DNA of 27,837 nt from an uncultured Clostridium sp. (GTDB taxonomy: Bacteria > Bacillota > Clostridia > Lachnospirales > Lachnospiraceae). The DNA is taken from contig CALHQJ010000025.1 of the NCBI GenBank assembly GCA_938036545.1, forward strand, positions 1-27,837, given 5' to 3'. The translations under genes were made by a program, and so were the position numbers. Shown piece by piece: positions 16,129 to 23,890 of the stretch; position 1 is the stretch's first letter, and each line of letters opens with the position of its first letter. Under the pieces are notes generated by a model. That model ran no database searches and was not told the origin of the DNA. It saw only the letters and a list, made by a program, of their open reading frames with translations.

Positions 16129-16213
16129 CTGTCAATTATCTTCCAAAACCTACAGGCTGTCAATAGTGTTTTTCCTGTCATAAGCCCTGTTTTGGCTGTT
16201 TTTCTGCCTGTCA
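16129..16213 (-). repeat. Four TGACAG motifs in the ilvE upstream region
   Basis: TGACAG occurs four times in the same orientation on the minus strand, at 16129-16134, 16157-16162, 16175-16180 and 16208-16213. Two copies extend to an identical 10-mer, TTATGACAGG (16174-16183 and 16207-16216). One copy forms the -35 box and one lies downstream of the -10. They may be operator half-sites or chance, since spacing is irregular (28, 18, 33). Confidence 0.4.
16135..16163 (-). promoter_or_regulatory. Promoter of ilvE and the AEC gene
   Basis: TTGACA (16158-16163) and GATAAT (16135-16140) are spaced exactly 17 bases on the minus strand, 54 bases before the ilvE start codon. This is one of the best promoter matches in the window. 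Confidence 0.85.
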
Positions 16214-16223
16214 TAAATTCTTG

Positions 16224-17129
16224 TTATGAAACTGAAAAGTCTGGGTTATAGTCTCGGATAATCCGTTTTGGAAATTCCATCCGTACTGTCATGGTCGGGT
16301 TGACGGTCTGGCAGATAATCAGATCGCCTGTCATAGTCATTAACATTGCTGCGTCATCATCTTTCATCCCTACTTTTTCTGTCAGGAACTGATACATCTG
16401 TCTGGCTGCTGCCTGATAAGCCAAATCAACCGTTTCCTTTGACGCAATGGTAATCCAGTGTTCTCCAGTATCAATCATAGGCCATGGAACATAGAAGTCC
16501 TTCACAGCAGTCACCCTCATGGTAGCCCTGCCTTCAATCTCCAGACCGCAGTCTTCAATCTCTCCTTCTCCCATTACAGCATGAAAATCACCCATGGACA
16601 GCAGCGCCCCTTCCGCTGCTACCGGCAGATATAAAGTCACACCTTTTCGAATCTGGGTACAGTCCATATTTCCGCCGTGATCCAGTGGTGTTACAGTAGA
16701 CACTCCCTCTCCCTCCGGAGCTACCCCAATCACACCAATCATCGGGCGCACAGGAATCGCGATTTTATTATCATACCATGCAAATCCGTCTTTCACAGGA
16801 ACACGTTTTACAATTCTTTTTTCAAAAAACTCTCTCTCATTTCCATTGTTGGGCCCCAGCATTACAATTCCCACCGGCCCTGTTTCAATGTCTAAAATCT
16901 CTATTTTCAGCATATCTCCAGGCATGGCCCCTTCTATGTACAGAGGACCTGTCGCTGGATTGCCAGGCATTTTCGGCGTATTGTAATAATCCGTTCCTTC
17001 TGGGATAAACCGGTTAGTAAAACAATCATAGGTTTCAAATGCCACGATTTCTCCTGATTTGATAGTATCGCAGGGCTGATTATCCTTAGACAGCACATGG
17101 GTAACATGGTCTTTGGTGATTACTTTCAT
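16224..17129 (-). CDS. Acetamidase/formamidase family protein
   Basis: 301 residues from the ATG at 17129, whose AAGGAG site lies 8 bases ahead. An in-frame ATG at 17168 would only add residues encoded inside the MATE gene. Members of the FmdA/AmdA family hydrolyse short amides to ammonia and acid. Recognisable features are the ATGPLYIEGAMPGDMLKIEI region, the IGVIGVAPEGE segment, TPLDHGGNMDC, LPVAAEGALLSMGDFHAVMGEGE (His and acidic residues of the presumed metal site), and CQTVNP near the C-terminus. Its start overlaps the MATE stop (ATGA), so the two are coupled. The substrate is not known, and many short homologues may not act on formamide or acetamide. No terminator was seen after it. Confidence 0.88.
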   Translation of the reverse strand: MKVITKDHVTHVLSKDNQPCDTIKSGEIVAFETYDCFTNRFIPEGTDYYNTPKMPGNPATGPLYIEGAMPGDMLKIEILDIETGPVGIVMLGPNNGNEREFFEKRIVKRVPVKDGFAWYDNKIAIPVRPMIGVIGVAPEGEGVSTVTPLDHGGNMDCTQIRKGVTLYLPVAAEGALLSMGDFHAVMGEGEIEDCGLEIEGRATMRVTAVKDFYVPWPMIDTGEHWITIASKETVDLAYQAAARQMYQFLTEKVGMKDDDAAMLMTMTGDLIICQTVNPTMTVRMEFPKRIIRDYNPDFSVS

Positions 17130-18547
17130 CTGACTTTCTCCTTTTGCTTTTTTGTTAAATCCGGCCATACCGTAGCCATCATGGTGCCAAAGCAGGCCAT
17201 GCCTCCAATAAAATTAGAAATCGGTTCTGCCATAAAAATTCCGTCTACGCCTAATCCTCCTACATACGGCAGAATAAAAATCATGGGGATTACAATGATT
17301 ATCTTTCTGAAAATTGAAAAAAATACCGACTGCCTTGCCTTTCCCAGGGCCACAAAGGTAGACTGGCCTGCAAACTGCAAAGACATCATAAAAAATCCAA
17401 AGTAATAAATCTGCATGGCCGGAACTCCTGCTGCCACCAGATCCCCATCCCGATTAAAAATCCGAATAAAAAATTCCGGAAACCCATGAACCAGCGCCCA
17501 TACGACAACGGTATAGATTACGGAAATAATCGAGGTAAATGCAATGGCTTTTTTTACTCTTCCATATTCTTCGGCTCCGTAATTGTACCCCATTACCGGC
17601 TGGGCGCTGTTGGTAATGCCGTTTACCGGCATACTGATGACTTCCCGAACGGAATTTACCACTGTCATTACGCCAACGTATAAGTCTCCTCCGAATTTCT
17701 GCAGGCTGGCATTATACATAATCTGCACCAGGCAGTTGGTAATTGACATGGTAAAGCCGGTCATGCCAAGAGCCACAATGTCTTTTACTCTGGAAGCTTT
17801 AAGGCGGAAGCAGCTGGCTTTTAACCTTAAAATACTCTTAGGACTCGTAAGGAAGCGGAGAATCCACAGTGCGGAAAGCCCCTGGGAAATTACCGTAGCC
17901 AATGCCGCTCCTTTTACTCCCATATGAAACAGAAAAATAAAAATCGGATCTAAAATAATATTGGATACGGCTCCCAATACTACCGTCATCATTCCGATTC
18001 CGCCAAACCCCTGTGAATTAATGAAGCTGTTCATTCCCAGGCCAATCATCACAAAAACGCTTCCCAGCAGATAGATAGTTATATATTCTTCCGCAAAAGT
18101 GATGGTAGCGTCGCTGGCTCCAAAGAGATACAGCATAGGCCGTTTCAGTGCCAGTCCCAGAACTGTCAGAATCACGCCGCAGATCACCAGCAGGTAAAAG
18201 GAATTTCCCATAATGGCTTCCGCTTCTTCCTGGTTTCCTCTGCCCCGTTCGATAGAACACAAAGGCGCTCCTCCCATACCAAATAGGTTGGCAAAGGCCA
18301 TTACCATCGACACAATGGGCAGGCAGAGACCGATCCCCGTTAAGGAAAGGGTTGCATGATCCGGTATTAAACCGATGTAAATTCTATCCACAATGCTGTA
18401 CAGCACGTTAATAAGCTGGGCCATGGTCATGGGAATTGCCAGCTTTATAATGTTTTGGACAACGCTTCCCTTAGAAAAATCATTTCCGGACAAGTCTCTT
18501 TTGTCAGAAACCTGTCCGGAAGCTGAACGGTTATTAAAACTGATCAT
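17126..18547 (-). CDS. MATE-family multidrug/metabolite exporter
   Basis: 473 residues with about 12 membrane segments, the normal MATE length. The exporter uses a sodium or proton gradient. Recognisable features are IPMTMAQLINVLYSIVDRIYIG at the first helix, GGAPLCSIERGRGNQEEAE after helix 2, and the repeat-half NGITNSAQPVMGYNYGA. The start codon lies inside the end of the DJ-1 gene (14-base overlap), preceded by AAGGCGG. The next gene starts in its stop codon. Substrate cannot be told. The tight packing with a DJ-1 protein and an amidase suggests a shared stress or detoxification role; this is inference. Confidence 0.93.
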   Translation of the reverse strand: MISFNNRSASGQVSDKRDLSGNDFSKGSVVQNIIKLAIPMTMAQLINVLYSIVDRIYIGLIPDHATLSLTGIGLCLPIVSMVMAFANLFGMGGAPLCSIERGRGNQEEAEAIMGNSFYLLVICGVILTVLGLALKRPMLYLFGASDATITFAEEYITIYLLGSVFVMIGLGMNSFINSQGFGGIGMMTVVLGAVSNIILDPIFIFLFHMGVKGAALATVISQGLSALWILRFLTSPKSILRLKASCFRLKASRVKDIVALGMTGFTMSITNCLVQIMYNASLQKFGGDLYVGVMTVVNSVREVISMPVNGITNSAQPVMGYNYGAEEYGRVKKAIAFTSIISVIYTVVVWALVHGFPEFFIRIFNRDGDLVAAGVPAMQIYYFGFFMMSLQFAGQSTFVALGKARQSVFFSIFRKIIIVIPMIFILPYVGGLGVDGIFMAEPISNFIGGMACFGTMMATVWPDLTKKQKEKVR

Positions 18548-19088
18548 ACTGAATAGCCGCCTTAATCTGCTCCGCTTTCTCCTTGCTCTCTAATAAAGCT
18601 ACCAGCTCCAGCCCAAGATCCAGGCCATATCCCAGGCCTCTGGCTGTAGTAATATTGCCGTCTGTAACAACGCCGGTCTTTGTATACTCTGCACCTGTCA
18701 GTTTGTCCTCAAATCCGGGATAGCAGGTGGCTTTCTTCCCCTTTAACAGACCTAACTGCCCTAAAACGCTGGGAGCCGCACAGATTGCAGCCACTCTTCT
18801 TCCATCCTCTGCCGCCTCAGTCAACGCTCTGCACAATCCTTCATGAGCCATCATGTTAGTAGTTCCTGGCAGTCCTCCTGGAATAAATAATACGTCTGCG
18901 CCCTTTAAATCCACATCTTCAATTAATGCATCAGTTACAATATGGACATTGTGAGAAGTAACTACTTCTCTCTTTCCCGTAACCGATACCAGAGTTACAT
19001 TAATCCCGGCCCGAACCAGTACGTCCAAAACTGCCAGGCTTTCTACTTCTTCTGACCCATCTGCCAGAAATGCCAATACTTTTGCCAT
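18534..19088 (-). CDS. DJ-1/PfpI family protein
   Basis: 184 residues from the ATG at 19088. The upstream in-frame ATG at 19100 is less likely because the GGAGG site falls inside those codons, 5 bases before the chosen ATG, and because DJ-1 proteins usually begin MAKVLxF. The fold is flavodoxin-like and cytoplasmic. Glu14 and the nucleophile-elbow Cys103 in AAICAAPSVLG are in place, with FIPGGLPG at 68-75. The family includes glyoxalase/deglycase-like proteins, redox sensors and proteases; the YajL/DJ-1 subgroup fits best. It overlaps the MATE gene by 14 bases. It lies 46 bases behind the DUF975 gene and probably shares its promoter. Confidence 0.9.
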   Translation of the reverse strand: MAKVLAFLADGSEEVESLAVLDVLVRAGINVTLVSVTGKREVVTSHNVHIVTDALIEDVDLKGADVLFIPGGLPGTTNMMAHEGLCRALTEAAEDGRRVAAICAAPSVLGQLGLLKGKKATCYPGFEDKLTGAEYTKTGVVTDGNITTARGLGYGLDLGLELVALLESKEKAEQIKAAIQYDQF

Positions 19089-19134
19089 CATATCCTCCAT
19101 TCTGCCGCATTCAGCGGCCGCTTAATTATGTAAC

Positions 19135-19911
19135 TTACAGATTCCGAAAACGCCCATATAATTCTGCATTGGTGGCGCTGATATAAGGCGCTAAAAAACA
19201 TACTGGAAGCATAGCAAGAAGCCCCATAGAAAGGAAATTAAAGAATACCATTCTCTCTAAAACAATGGTAATCAATGAGGCTAACAACGCCCAGCCCAAA
19301 AAGGATAAGTCCAGCACAAACACCGCCCACTTATTGCCATCCATTAAGTTTTTACTCATTCTAAATGCTTCCTTAGAATCAATACCTGGATTTTCGGAAA
19401 GAATATAGGGAATCATCCGGTACTCATAGTACTTTATAACACCTGGAACAATCAGCAGCAGACTCCAGAGGAAAATCTTAATCGTCATAAAAAACATGAT
19501 TTTTACCTCATTGAGGTAATGGCCACAGGTAAATCCCCAAAATACCCGTCCTACGCCTGCAGAACGCTGATTTACACGGCTTTCCATATAAAACCGGCAG
19601 GTTCCTACAGAAATAATATTTCCCAAAAAAGTCTGAATTACCATAAAAATCACAGAAGCAACCAAAAGCGAAACCGAAAACATAAATAAAATGCTGGCCA
19701 TGTCAATTGCACTCAGTCCTGCCATGGAAAGTCCTGCAATAGAATATGCACCGCTTTCTGCAACGCCAACTGCCCCGATACCGCTTCCAGTCTGGGTCAT
19801 GCCTCCTGTCAAAATCATGGAGACCAGAGACACTCCAAAAGCCGGCCAGTAATAAATCCGCAAACAATCCTTTGCTCTGGCCTTTAACTCTGCCCTCGTC
19901 CAATTTGTCAT
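19135..19911 (-). CDS. DUF975 family membrane protein
   Basis: 259 residues from the ATG at 19911, which has an AGGGG site 6 bases ahead. The open frame continues upstream to 19986, but that stretch contains the probable promoter. The start WTRAELKARAKDCLRIYYW and the later GVIKYYEYRMIPYILSENP followed by SKEAFRMSKNLMDG are typical of DUF975, a family of integral membrane proteins common in Firmicutes with no established function. About five to six hydrophobic segments are visible. It appears to lead the operon DUF975, DJ-1, MATE, amidase. A 5-bp hairpin (GCCGC/GCGGC) lies in the gap to DJ-1 but has no U-tract. Confidence 0.85.
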   Translation of the reverse strand: MTNWTRAELKARAKDCLRIYYWPAFGVSLVSMILTGGMTQTGSGIGAVGVAESGAYSIAGLSMAGLSAIDMASILFMFSVSLLVASVIFMVIQTFLGNIISVGTCRFYMESRVNQRSAGVGRVFWGFTCGHYLNEVKIMFFMTIKIFLWSLLLIVPGVIKYYEYRMIPYILSENPGIDSKEAFRMSKNLMDGNKWAVFVLDLSFLGWALLASLITIVLERMVFFNFLSMGLLAMLPVCFLAPYISATNAELYGRFRNL

Positions 19912-19968
19912 AGAATCCCCTCTTTCTCTTGTGTAATCCCAAAGTCCATTTTTCGAAATCTTTACTAG

Positions 19969-19974
19969 AGTATA
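19969..19974 (-). promoter_or_regulatory. Probable -10 box for the DUF975 operon
   Basis: TATACT on the minus strand, about 58 bases before the start codon at 19911. The -35 region (TTTTAT at 17 bases) is poor. It lies back to back with the plus-strand promoter of the CYTH gene, about 50 bases away. Confidence 0.5.
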
Positions 19975-20019
19975 GCACAAAAGCAAGGGTTATAAAAGAG
20001 TGTATTCTAAAAAATAATG

Positions 20020-20028
20020 TGGTATACT
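20020..20028 (+). promoter_or_regulatory. Extended -10 promoter of the CYTH gene
   Basis: TGGTATACT on the plus strand gives a TGn-extended -10 (TATACT at 20023-20028), with start near 20035 and a leader of about 80 bases. No good -35 is visible. The leader holds no recognised RNA element; GAAGGGA about 10 bases before the ATG may be the ribosome site. Confidence 0.55.
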
Positions 20029-20115
20029 GTAACAGTCCAGCCATGCGAAGATTCAGACAGAAAAAGCGTTGAAAGCTTGGAAAGATCATAAACAGACAAG
20101 AAGGGATGCGTTATT

Positions 20116-20586
20116 ATGGAAATCGAACGAAAATATCTGGTAAAAACTCTGCCGCAAAACTATCAGAACTATCCTGTACGGAAAATTGAACAGGGCTATT
20201 TATGCACGGATCCTGTGGTTCGGGTTCGTCGGGACAATGACGATTTTTATCTTACTTACAAAGGCAGGGGTCTGCTTTCCCGCGAGGAATACAATCTTCC
20301 ATTAAATGAAGAGGCTTATGGCCATCTTCTTGCCAAAGCAGACGGTATTGTCCTTTCCAAACGCCGGTATCTGATTCCCTGGGAAAGCCATACTATTGAA
20401 ATGGATGTATTTGACGGCACTTATCAGGGGCTGATTCTGGCTGAAGTGGAATTTAATACGGAAGAAGAAGCCCTGTCTTTTGTTCCTCCTGCATGGTTTG
20501 ATCGAGACGTTACTTTTACCGGAGAGTTTCAAAACAGCCGGTTAAGCAAAGGAATTAAATTTGATACATCAGAGCATTACAGATAG
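20116..20586 (+). CDS. CYTH-domain (triphosphate tunnel) protein
   Basis: 156 residues, one CYTH domain. The signature ExExK is at the very start (Glu2, Glu4, Lys6 in MEIERKYLV). Further tunnel residues appear as VRVRRD (35-40), YKGRG (48-52), IEMDVF and LAEVEF. Family members hydrolyse tripolyphosphate, thiamine triphosphate or other triphosphates, or make cAMP (CyaB). The short bacterial type here is most often an inorganic or organic triphosphatase, and the exact substrate cannot be read from sequence. It is the only clear plus-strand gene in the window. Its last 32 bases overlap the end of cbiC on the other strand, and a terminator hairpin starts two bases after its stop. Confidence 0.9.
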   Translation: MEIERKYLVKTLPQNYQNYPVRKIEQGYLCTDPVVRVRRDNDDFYLTYKGRGLLSREEYNLPLNEEAYGHLLAKADGIVLSKRRYLIPWESHTIEMDVFDGTYQGLILAEVEFNTEEEALSFVPPAWFDRDVTFTGEFQNSRLSKGIKFDTSEHYR

Positions 20587-21211
20587 CGGCGGCTACATTG
20601 CTGCCGCCTTTTCTTCCCCTTGCTACAATATAAGGAATATCTTTTAATGTCATAATCAATTCCTTAGACTGTACCACGTTGACAAAACCTACTGGAACTC
20701 CGATAATCAGGCTTGGACGAATCTTTTCCTCCTGAATCAACTCATAAAGACGGATTAAAGCAGTCGGCGCATTTCCTATGGCAAAAATCACAGGCCCCCA
20801 GTTTTCTCCGACTAAAGCCGCCGCTTTTTCCATACTGGCAACTGCTCTGGTCGTTTTGTTATTCTTTGCATTCTCGGCTACTTCTCTGTCAGACATAAAA
20901 CACATCGCTTCACCACCCAGTTCTTTCAACTTATTTTTGTTGATTCCGGACCAGGCCATCTGGGTATCTGTAATAATAATTCCCCCCTGTCTCAGTGCTT
21001 CAATTCCTGCCTGGGCAGCTCCGGAAGAAAATACCAGATTATCCATATAATCAAAATCTGCCGTAGTATGGATGACCCGTTTCAGTATCAGATCCTCATA
21101 AGGTTTTGGCTCATACCCCAGTTCTGCCAGTTCATTTCCGATTATCTCAAAACTTCTGGCTTCTATATCTCCAGGGAGTACCTGTTCCAAACAAATCGTT
21201 TTCTTTTCCAT
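20555..21211 (-). CDS. cbiC: Precorrin-8X methylmutase (cobalt-precorrin-8 isomerase)
   Basis: 218 residues, normal for CbiC/CobH. The enzyme moves a methyl group from C-11 to C-12 of the corrin ring to give (cobalt-)hydrogenobyrinate-type product. Seen: the catalytic histidine His48 in RVIHTTADFDY, GIIITDTQMAWSGI, AIGNAPTALI, GVPVGFVNVVQSKE and the C-terminal RKGGSNVAAA. It starts 7 bases after the cobQ stop with GAAGG just ahead, and is the last gene of the operon. It is the only ring-modifying enzyme of the pathway here, so the others must be elsewhere if the cell makes B12 from scratch. No terminator was found after it, so transcription may run on against the CYTH gene. Confidence 0.96.
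   Translation of the reverse strand: MEKKTICLEQVLPGDIEARSFEIIGNELAELGYEPKPYEDLILKRVIHTTADFDYMDNLVFSSGAAQAGIEALRQGGIIITDTQMAWSGINKNKLKELGGEAMCFMSDREVAENAKNNKTTRAVASMEKAAALVGENWGPVIFAIGNAPTALIRLYELIQEEKIRPSLIIGVPVGFVNVVQSKELIMTLKDIPYIVARGRKGGSNVAAAICNALMYQI
20588..20615 (+). terminator. CYTH terminator embedded in the cbiC coding region
   Basis: GGCGGC (20588-20593) pairs perfectly with GCCGCC (20603-20608) around a 9-base loop, followed on the plus strand by TTTTCTT. It begins two bases after the CYTH stop codon. On the other strand the same bases encode the GGSNVAA stretch of CbiC. Confidence 0.75.
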
Positions 21212-21218
21212 ATGCCTT

Positions 21219-22823
21219 CTATACCCCTTCCTCTAAAATCTTGTAAATGCTGTCCATATCCAAATGGTCTCTCAGCACCTGGGCCAGCTTGTCATACTGG
21301 CTTTCACGGTAAGCCTTGTAATCCATCTTACTGTCAATCAGTTCCGGATTCAGTCCTTTTTTCTGCAAAAGAAGCCGGATAATAGACGAAGCCAACCCTT
21401 CTGCATCAAATATGCCGTGTACATAAGTACCATAAACATTCCCTCTGCTGTATCCATCGGTTTTCACCCGTTTGCTTACCGGAGCAGCCTGCTGCTGACA
21501 TTCCATTAAATAGGCGGTAGGGCGGCAGATTTCCGGAATGCCATCCACAATCTTTACCGTATCAATGATTCCCTCTTCCCGGTTAATGACAGTCTGTCCC
21601 ATATGGATTTCATATCCTTCCACATTCTTTCCTGTCAGGCCGCCAAAAATCCCATCCAGTTCTCCAAATGCTCCCGATACCAGAGTTCGGGTCTTTTCGG
21701 CCTCAAATACCGTTTTTAATGGCAACAGTCCCATTCCCCTGCAGAAGTCCGTTCCCTCCGGCATTTTCTCAATTCCCAGAGGATCGAAAATTTCTTCTCC
21801 CAGCATCTGGTAACCGCCGCAGATTCCCCACACAGGAGTCTTTTTTTCTGCCAGTTTTAAAATTGCCGCTTCTAAACCATTCTGCCTCATCCACAGCAAA
21901 TCGCTGACGGTGCTTTTCGTCCCTGGAAGAATAACCATATCTACGTTTTTCAGTTCCTCGGGAGAAGATACAAAGGATACCTGTACTCCTGGAATACAGG
22001 AAAATACTGCAAAATCCGTAAAGTTGGAAATTCGTGGAAAACGAATCACTCCAATGGTAATCCATGCGGCCTCCGGTTTCCCGTATTTTTCCTGATTCTG
22101 CAGACATCCGCTTTGGCTGTCTTCTTCTTCGATTTGAACATCCATATATGGCACAACTCCCGTTACCGGTATCTGACACAGGTTTTCCAGCATCTGAATT
22201 CCTGGTTCCAGTATGGATTTATCTCCCCGAAACTTATTAATAATCAGGCCTTTTACCAGCTTTTTTTCATCTTCCTCCAACAGTTCCATGGTTCCGTACA
22301 GCTGGGCGAACACACCGCCCCGATCAATGTCTCCTGCTAACAGTACCGGAGCGCCTGCCATTTTTGCCATTCCCATATTGACAATATCATCCTGCTTTAA
22401 GTTAATTTCTGCCGGACTTCCGGCCCCTTCTATTACAATAATATCGTATTGCTCTTCCAGGCGGCGGTATGATTCCATAATCTGAGGAATCAGCTTCTTT
22501 TTATAGGAAAAATATTCCCTTGCCGCCATATTTCCCAGAGGAATTCCCCTTACAATCACCTGGGAACCGGTATCGCTGGAAGGTTTTAATAAAACAGGAT
22601 TCATGTCGGCAGAAGGTTTAATTCCAGCCGCTTCTGCCTGAACTGCCTGGGCCCTCCCCATCTCCAATCCTTCTTCTGTAATACAGGAGTTTAACGCCAT
22701 ATTCTGGGATTTAAAGGGCGCAGCCTTATATCCGTCCTGCTTAAAAATGCGGCACAATCCTGCTGCCAGCAGGCTTTTCCCCACATTAGACATCGTGCCC
22801 TGAATCATAATTGCTTTTGCCAT
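21219..22823 (-). CDS. cobQ: Cobyric acid synthase
   Basis: 534 residues from the ATG at 22823, also called CbiP. It amidates carboxylates b, d, e and g of adenosylcobyrinate a,c-diamide with glutamine and ATP. The N-terminal synthetase domain starts with MAKAIMIQGTMSNVGKS (P-loop 9-17) and includes SQNMALNS and GDIDRGGVFAQLYG. The C-terminal class I glutaminase domain has the nucleophile Cys335 in WGICGGYQMLG and His469 in GTYVHGIF. The ATG at 22829 overlaps the cobD stop, but the GGAG site is 7 bases from 22823, and the family usually starts at this methionine. It lies between cobD and cbiC. Confidence 0.97.
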   Translation of the reverse strand: MAKAIMIQGTMSNVGKSLLAAGLCRIFKQDGYKAAPFKSQNMALNSCITEEGLEMGRAQAVQAEAAGIKPSADMNPVLLKPSSDTGSQVIVRGIPLGNMAAREYFSYKKKLIPQIMESYRRLEEQYDIIVIEGAGSPAEINLKQDDIVNMGMAKMAGAPVLLAGDIDRGGVFAQLYGTMELLEEDEKKLVKGLIINKFRGDKSILEPGIQMLENLCQIPVTGVVPYMDVQIEEEDSQSGCLQNQEKYGKPEAAWITIGVIRFPRISNFTDFAVFSCIPGVQVSFVSSPEELKNVDMVILPGTKSTVSDLLWMRQNGLEAAILKLAEKKTPVWGICGGYQMLGEEIFDPLGIEKMPEGTDFCRGMGLLPLKTVFEAEKTRTLVSGAFGELDGIFGGLTGKNVEGYEIHMGQTVINREEGIIDTVKIVDGIPEICRPTAYLMECQQQAAPVSKRVKTDGYSRGNVYGTYVHGIFDAEGLASSIIRLLLQKKGLNPELIDSKMDYKAYRESQYDKLAQVLRDHLDMDSIYKILEEGV

Positions 22824-22825
22824 AA

Positions 22826-23890
22826 TCATTCTCCAATCACAGCCCTTACAGACTGTAAAAACTGTTTATTTTCCTCTCTGGTTCTTACGCAAATCCGATA
22901 GTAATTTCCGTTTAGCCCTCCATAATTTTCGCAGCAGCGAATCAAAATCCCCTCAGCCAGCATCTGCTGATACAGCTTTTTTGGTTCCTGGTTTACATCC
23001 TGAAAAAACAGGTAATTGGCTCTGGAATCCCAAACCAGAAATCCCAGCGCTTCCAGTCCTTTTTTTAAATATTCCTTCTCACACCGGATTAACTTCCTGG
23101 TTTTTTCTACGTAATGTTGTTCCTTTAATGCGGCAATTCCCGCTTCCTGGGCCAGCACGGAAACACTCCACGGCTGCCTGACTTTCTGGATACTTTCCAG
23201 TATCTCTCTGTTGCTGCAAAGGCCGTATCCCAGCCGCAGGCCGGCCATTCCGTAAAGCTTTGTAAAGGCCTTGATTACCATTACATTTGGAAAGTCTCCC
23301 AGCCAGGGAATAATGCTGCAAGTCTCCGGTCTATCTAAAAAGTCGCAAAAACATTCGTCTACTGCCAGAAAAATCCCCTTGTCTTTACATACTTCTGCGA
23401 TTCTCAATACGTCCGAATTATCTAAGACAAGGCCTGTGGGATTATTGGGATTACATAAGAAGACCATCGTTTTTCCTGTACTGTTTTTCTCCAGAAAACT
23501 GCAAAATCTGGTCACTTCCAAAGCAAATCCTGTTTCTTTTTGCAGTTCAAAATACTGAATCTCACAGCCTGCAGCTGAAAGTGCATTTCCATATTCAGAA
23601 AAAGATGGAGCCACCAATAAAGCTTTATCCGGTTTGTATCCGAAAGCCAGCTGAACAATCAAATCCGCCGCTCCGTTGCTGCAAATAATCCACTCCTTGG
23701 GCAGATGGTGGTAATCCGATAAAGCGGCAGTAAGAGTCCTGCACTGGCTGTCCGGATAATTAGCACATAAAGGAATTCCTTCTTTTAAGGCAGCTTTTAC
23801 CCCATTCGGAAGGCCCAGAGGGTTAATATTTGCAGAGAAATCCAGCCTGATCTCCTGACTGTAAATATCTCCGCCATGTCCGTATTCCAT
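22826..23890 (-). CDS. cobD: L-threonine-O-3-phosphate decarboxylase
   Basis: 354 residues from the ATG at 23890. A PLP fold-type I enzyme that makes (R)-1-amino-2-propanol phosphate, the linker CbiB joins to cobyric acid. Seen: MEYGHGGDIY at the start, LDFSANINPLG, NPNNPTGLVL, VDECFCDFL, and the PLP lysine in KAFTKLYGMAGLRLGY. The start at 23890 shares one base with the cbiB stop (TGATG) and has AAAGGA 8 bases ahead. The alternative ATG at 23899 abuts the ribosome site and is less likely. No zinc-finger extension is present. Close relatives include histidinol-phosphate aminotransferase, but the start motif and the neighbours favour CobD. Confidence 0.95.
   Translation of the reverse strand: MEYGHGGDIYSQEIRLDFSANINPLGLPNGVKAALKEGIPLCANYPDSQCRTLTAALSDYHHLPKEWIICSNGAADLIVQLAFGYKPDKALLVAPSFSEYGNALSAAGCEIQYFELQKETGFALEVTRFCSFLEKNSTGKTMVFLCNPNNPTGLVLDNSDVLRIAEVCKDKGIFLAVDECFCDFLDRPETCSIIPWLGDFPNVMVIKAFTKLYGMAGLRLGYGLCSNREILESIQKVRQPWSVSVLAQEAGIAALKEQHYVEKTRKLIRCEKEYLKKGLEALGFLVWDSRANYLFFQDVNQEPKKLYQQMLAEGILIRCCENYGGLNGNYYRICVRTREENKQFLQSVRAVIGE

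Noticed and set aside
16185..16206. Plus-strand terminator-like hairpin (AGCC/GGCT followed by T-run)
   Set aside because: The stem is only 4 bp and no plus-strand gene precedes it; it lies in the ilvE promoter region.
19104..19126. GC palindrome and small hairpin between the DUF975 and DJ-1 genes
   Set aside because: A 5-bp stem without a T-run; too weak for a terminator and no second copy was seen.
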